Below, in pieces: positions 6,241 through 7,299 of a DNA stretch of 7,299 bases. The translations under genes and the position numbers were made by a program. Source of the stretch: an uncultured Collinsella sp. (GTDB lineage: Bacteria > Actinomycetota > Coriobacteriia > Coriobacteriales > Coriobacteriaceae); the NCBI GenBank assembly GCA_900550205.1, contig URRJ01000092.1, positions 1 to 7,299 on the forward strand, read 5' to 3'. The first letter of the stretch is position 1, and each line of letters starts with the position of its first letter. A model generated the notes under the pieces. The model was not told where the DNA came from, made no database searches, and saw only the letters and a program-made list of their open reading frames with translations.

Positions 6241-6256
6241 CGCGGGCACGCCCGCG
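6241..6256 (-). promoter_or_regulatory. GC palindrome in the leader of the NifU-like gene
   Basis: CGCGGG (6241-6246) and CCCGCG (6251-6256) form a 6-bp perfect stem with a 4-base loop, 22 bases upstream of the GTG start and just before the ribosome site. It could be a protein-binding site or a hairpin in the 5' leader. I saw no convincing -35/-10 pair in the rest of 6219-6389, which otherwise holds no supported feature. Confidence 0.35.
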
Positions 6257-6389
6257 GACAGAAGCTATGTTACTACAGCCATGTACCCGCTCACGAGCCG
6301 TCCATGCGCGCAGACGCGACCTTCACGAGTAGCCAATTTGGAACGGGGCTCTTTGAGCTGTGTTCATCGTCAGATAGCGACAACGCATA

Positions 6390-6914
6390 TTACTGCCGAG
6401 TCTGTCCCCCGGTACCAATCTGGACATCGACGATAACCTGGCGGTAGCTGATGCCACAGGAGTCGAGAATGCGGCGGCTGATACGGCCGTCATCGGTGTC
6501 GGCATACTTATTGTCCAGGTAGACGACCTCGCCCACACCCACCTGCGCCAGGATCTTGGCGCAGTCGTGGCACGGGAACAGCGTGACGTAGACCGTGGAG
6601 CCCTCAAGGTCTTTGAGCGAGCCGCGGTAGTTGAGCACGGCGTTGGCCTCGGCATGTACCACGTAGTTGTGCTTATCCTGCAACGGGTCGTCACTCGTGC
6701 CCCACGGGAAAAAGTCGTCGTTGAGCGCCGAGGGCGTACCGTTGTAGCCCACCGAAAGGATGCGGTGGTTGGTGTTGGCGATGCACGCGCCCACCTGCGT
6801 GTTGGGGTCCTTACTGCGGCGCTGCGCGGCGATGGCCACGCTCATAAAGAACTCATCCCAGCTAATAACGTCGCGGCGCTTGCCCGACGCAGTTTGATGA
6901 AGATCGTCCGACAT
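6390..6914 (-). CDS. dCMP deaminase family protein (deoxycytidylate deaminase)
   Basis: This protein probably converts dCMP to dUMP, feeding thymidylate synthesis in the cytoplasm. With the start at 6914 it has 174 residues. The zinc site is complete: HAEAN (87-91, His87 as ligand and Glu89 as the proton shuttle) and PCHDC (114-118, Cys115 and Cys118). The block DPNTQVGACIA (36-46) and GYNGTPSALND (56-66) is typical of the dCMP deaminase/ComEB branch rather than tRNA adenosine deaminase. The ATG at 6914 has GGAGG eight bases upstream. The frame opens earlier (ATG at 6986 and 6950), but those starts lack ribosome sites. The C-terminal tail (IGTGGQTRQ) appears to extend past the usual end and is coded by DNA with a CTGTCCCC core also seen at 4982-4989. 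It sits between coaX and the NifU-like gene with no evident functional link. Family is certain, substrate likely. Confidence 0.93.
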   Translation of the reverse strand: MSDDLHQTASGKRRDVISWDEFFMSVAIAAQRRSKDPNTQVGACIANTNHRILSVGYNGTPSALNDDFFPWGTSDDPLQDKHNYVVHAEANAVLNYRGSLKDLEGSTVYVTLFPCHDCAKILAQVGVGEVVYLDNKYADTDDGRISRRILDSCGISYRQVIVDVQIGTGGQTRQ

Positions 6915-6948
6915 GGCAGACACCTCCGTAATCGCAACAGTTTGACCC

Positions 6949-6957
6949 ATTGTAGCA
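6949..6957 (-). promoter_or_regulatory. Candidate extended -10 promoter of the dCMP deaminase gene
   Basis: The minus strand reads TGCTACAAT, an extended -10 (TGn plus TACAAT, 5 of 6 to consensus). It is about 35 bases upstream of the chosen ATG, giving a leader of roughly 27 bases with the GGAGG site inside it. No -35 is recognisable, which extended -10 promoters tolerate. This also argues for the start at 6914, because the ATG at 6950 would overlap the -10. Confidence 0.42.
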
Positions 6958-6964
6958 GGTGGAA

Positions 6965-6987
6965 GGTGGAGACGTTTTTGTCCCACC
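6965..6987 (-). other. Bulged hairpin just after coaX
   Basis: GGTGGAGAC (6965-6973) and GTCCCACC (6980-6987) pair over 8 bp with one bulged base around a 6-base loop, starting 10 bases after the coaX stop. On the minus strand the A-run is in the loop and no U-run follows, so termination would be weak. It may mark the boundary between coaX and the deaminase gene. Confidence 0.4.
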
Positions 6988-6996
6988 GCCCCATTG

Positions 6997-7299
6997 CTAC
7001 GCGCGACGGGGCTTTTGATTGATGTGGTAGAGCTCGGCCAGGCCGCGAAGCGTCAACGCGTCATCGACCGTCAGGCCATGACCGACCAACGCCGCAAGTG
7101 CCTCGGCATCGTCGCCGGTAATGACGATGGGCACGCTGCCCTCCCCCGCGGCCTTGGTCGCGCGCATCTCGGCGAGCACCATGTCGAGCATGCCATCGAT
7201 GCGGGCCACCTCGCCCAGAACCACGCCCGAGCGCATGGCCTCACGCGTGTTGCGACCGATGACGTGCGTCGGTGCCGAGGGCTCAACCTGAGGCAGGCG
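6997..7299 (-). CDS. coaX: Type III pantothenate kinase, C-terminal part (partial)
   Basis: CoaX phosphorylates pantothenate with ATP, the first step of coenzyme A synthesis; the type III enzyme is not feedback-inhibited by CoA. Only the last 100 codons are present; the 5' part lies beyond base 7299 and the frame stays open to the edge. Family features are the block HVIGRNTREAMRSGVVLGEVARIDGM, in which IGRNT..AM.SG is typical, then the strand and glycine turn PIVITGDDAEALAAL and the closing TVDDALTLRGLAELYHIN, matching the usual LTLxGLxxIY ending. The full family protein is about 255 residues, so roughly 60% is missing through window truncation, not mutation. The stop is TAG at 6997-6999. An ATG at 7236 is internal and is not the start, since conserved family sequence continues upstream of it. 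The dCMP deaminase gene starts 82 bases downstream. Confidence 0.92.
   Translation of the reverse strand, partial: RLPQVEPSAPTHVIGRNTREAMRSGVVLGEVARIDGMLDMVLAEMRATKAAGEGSVPIVITGDDAEALAALVGHGLTVDDALTLRGLAELYHINQKPRRA

Noticed and set aside
6219..6389. Possible small RNA or tRNA in the gap before the NifU-like gene
   Set aside because: No cloverleaf, no T-loop consensus and no clear promoter-terminator pair; only a small GC palindrome is present.
6915..6986. Longer dCMP deaminase starts at 6950 and 6986
   Set aside because: Neither has a ribosome site, and the region contains a candidate extended -10 and the hairpin after coaX.
7071..7286. 71-codon minus-strand open frame in another register within coaX
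   Set aside because: It is Arg/Ser/Pro/Cys-rich, and the other register carries clear CoaX motifs through the same bases.

Overview
The window is an ordinary stretch of GC-rich chromosome. All nine genes lie on the minus strand, so they are transcribed from high to low coordinates. The gene content is conserved housekeeping and envelope genes. A high-GC organism carrying an AmaP / DUF2273 / Asp23-Gls24 envelope module, plus a large Coriobacteriia-type multi-pass membrane protein, suggests an actinobacterium of the class Coriobacteriia, probably Collinsella or a relative. That assignment is an inference from protein character, not the result of a search.

Layout in transcription order: (1) the C-terminal 100 codons of type III pantothenate kinase (coaX), cut by the right edge; (2) a zinc-dependent dCMP deaminase; (3) a small NifU C-terminal-domain iron-sulfur protein; (4) lgt, prolipoprotein diacylglyceryl transferase; (5) a 727-residue polytopic membrane protein with GT-C-like features and no assigned function; (6) yebC; (7-9) an envelope-stress operon of amaP, a DUF2273 membrane protein and an Asp23/Gls24 protein. 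The left end is closed by a strong hairpin.

Several true starts are internal to longer open frames. Lgt starts at 5830, dCMP deaminase at 6914 and the DUF2273 protein at a GTG at 1030. The NifU-like protein and the 727-residue membrane protein also use GTG. The amaP and DUF2273 frames overlap by 8 bases, a sign of translational coupling. Hairpins lie between most transcription units: 6965-6987, 5858-5890, 4963-5003, 1711-1730, 1628-1665 and 1-34.

How the genes relate: the last three probably form one functional unit, with two small membrane proteins tethering an abundant Asp23 protein under the membrane. Lgt is the first enzyme of lipoprotein maturation. The others (CoA synthesis, dUMP supply, Fe-S delivery, YebC) are independent housekeeping functions. 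No defence system, mobile gene, CRISPR array, tRNA or rRNA was seen. The points most worth a second look are non-coding: a perfect 14-bp palindrome with a REP-like core after lgt, a set of mutually exclusive stems ahead of yebC, and a consensus -10 hexamer fused to the yebC terminator. I found no convincing undescribed system.
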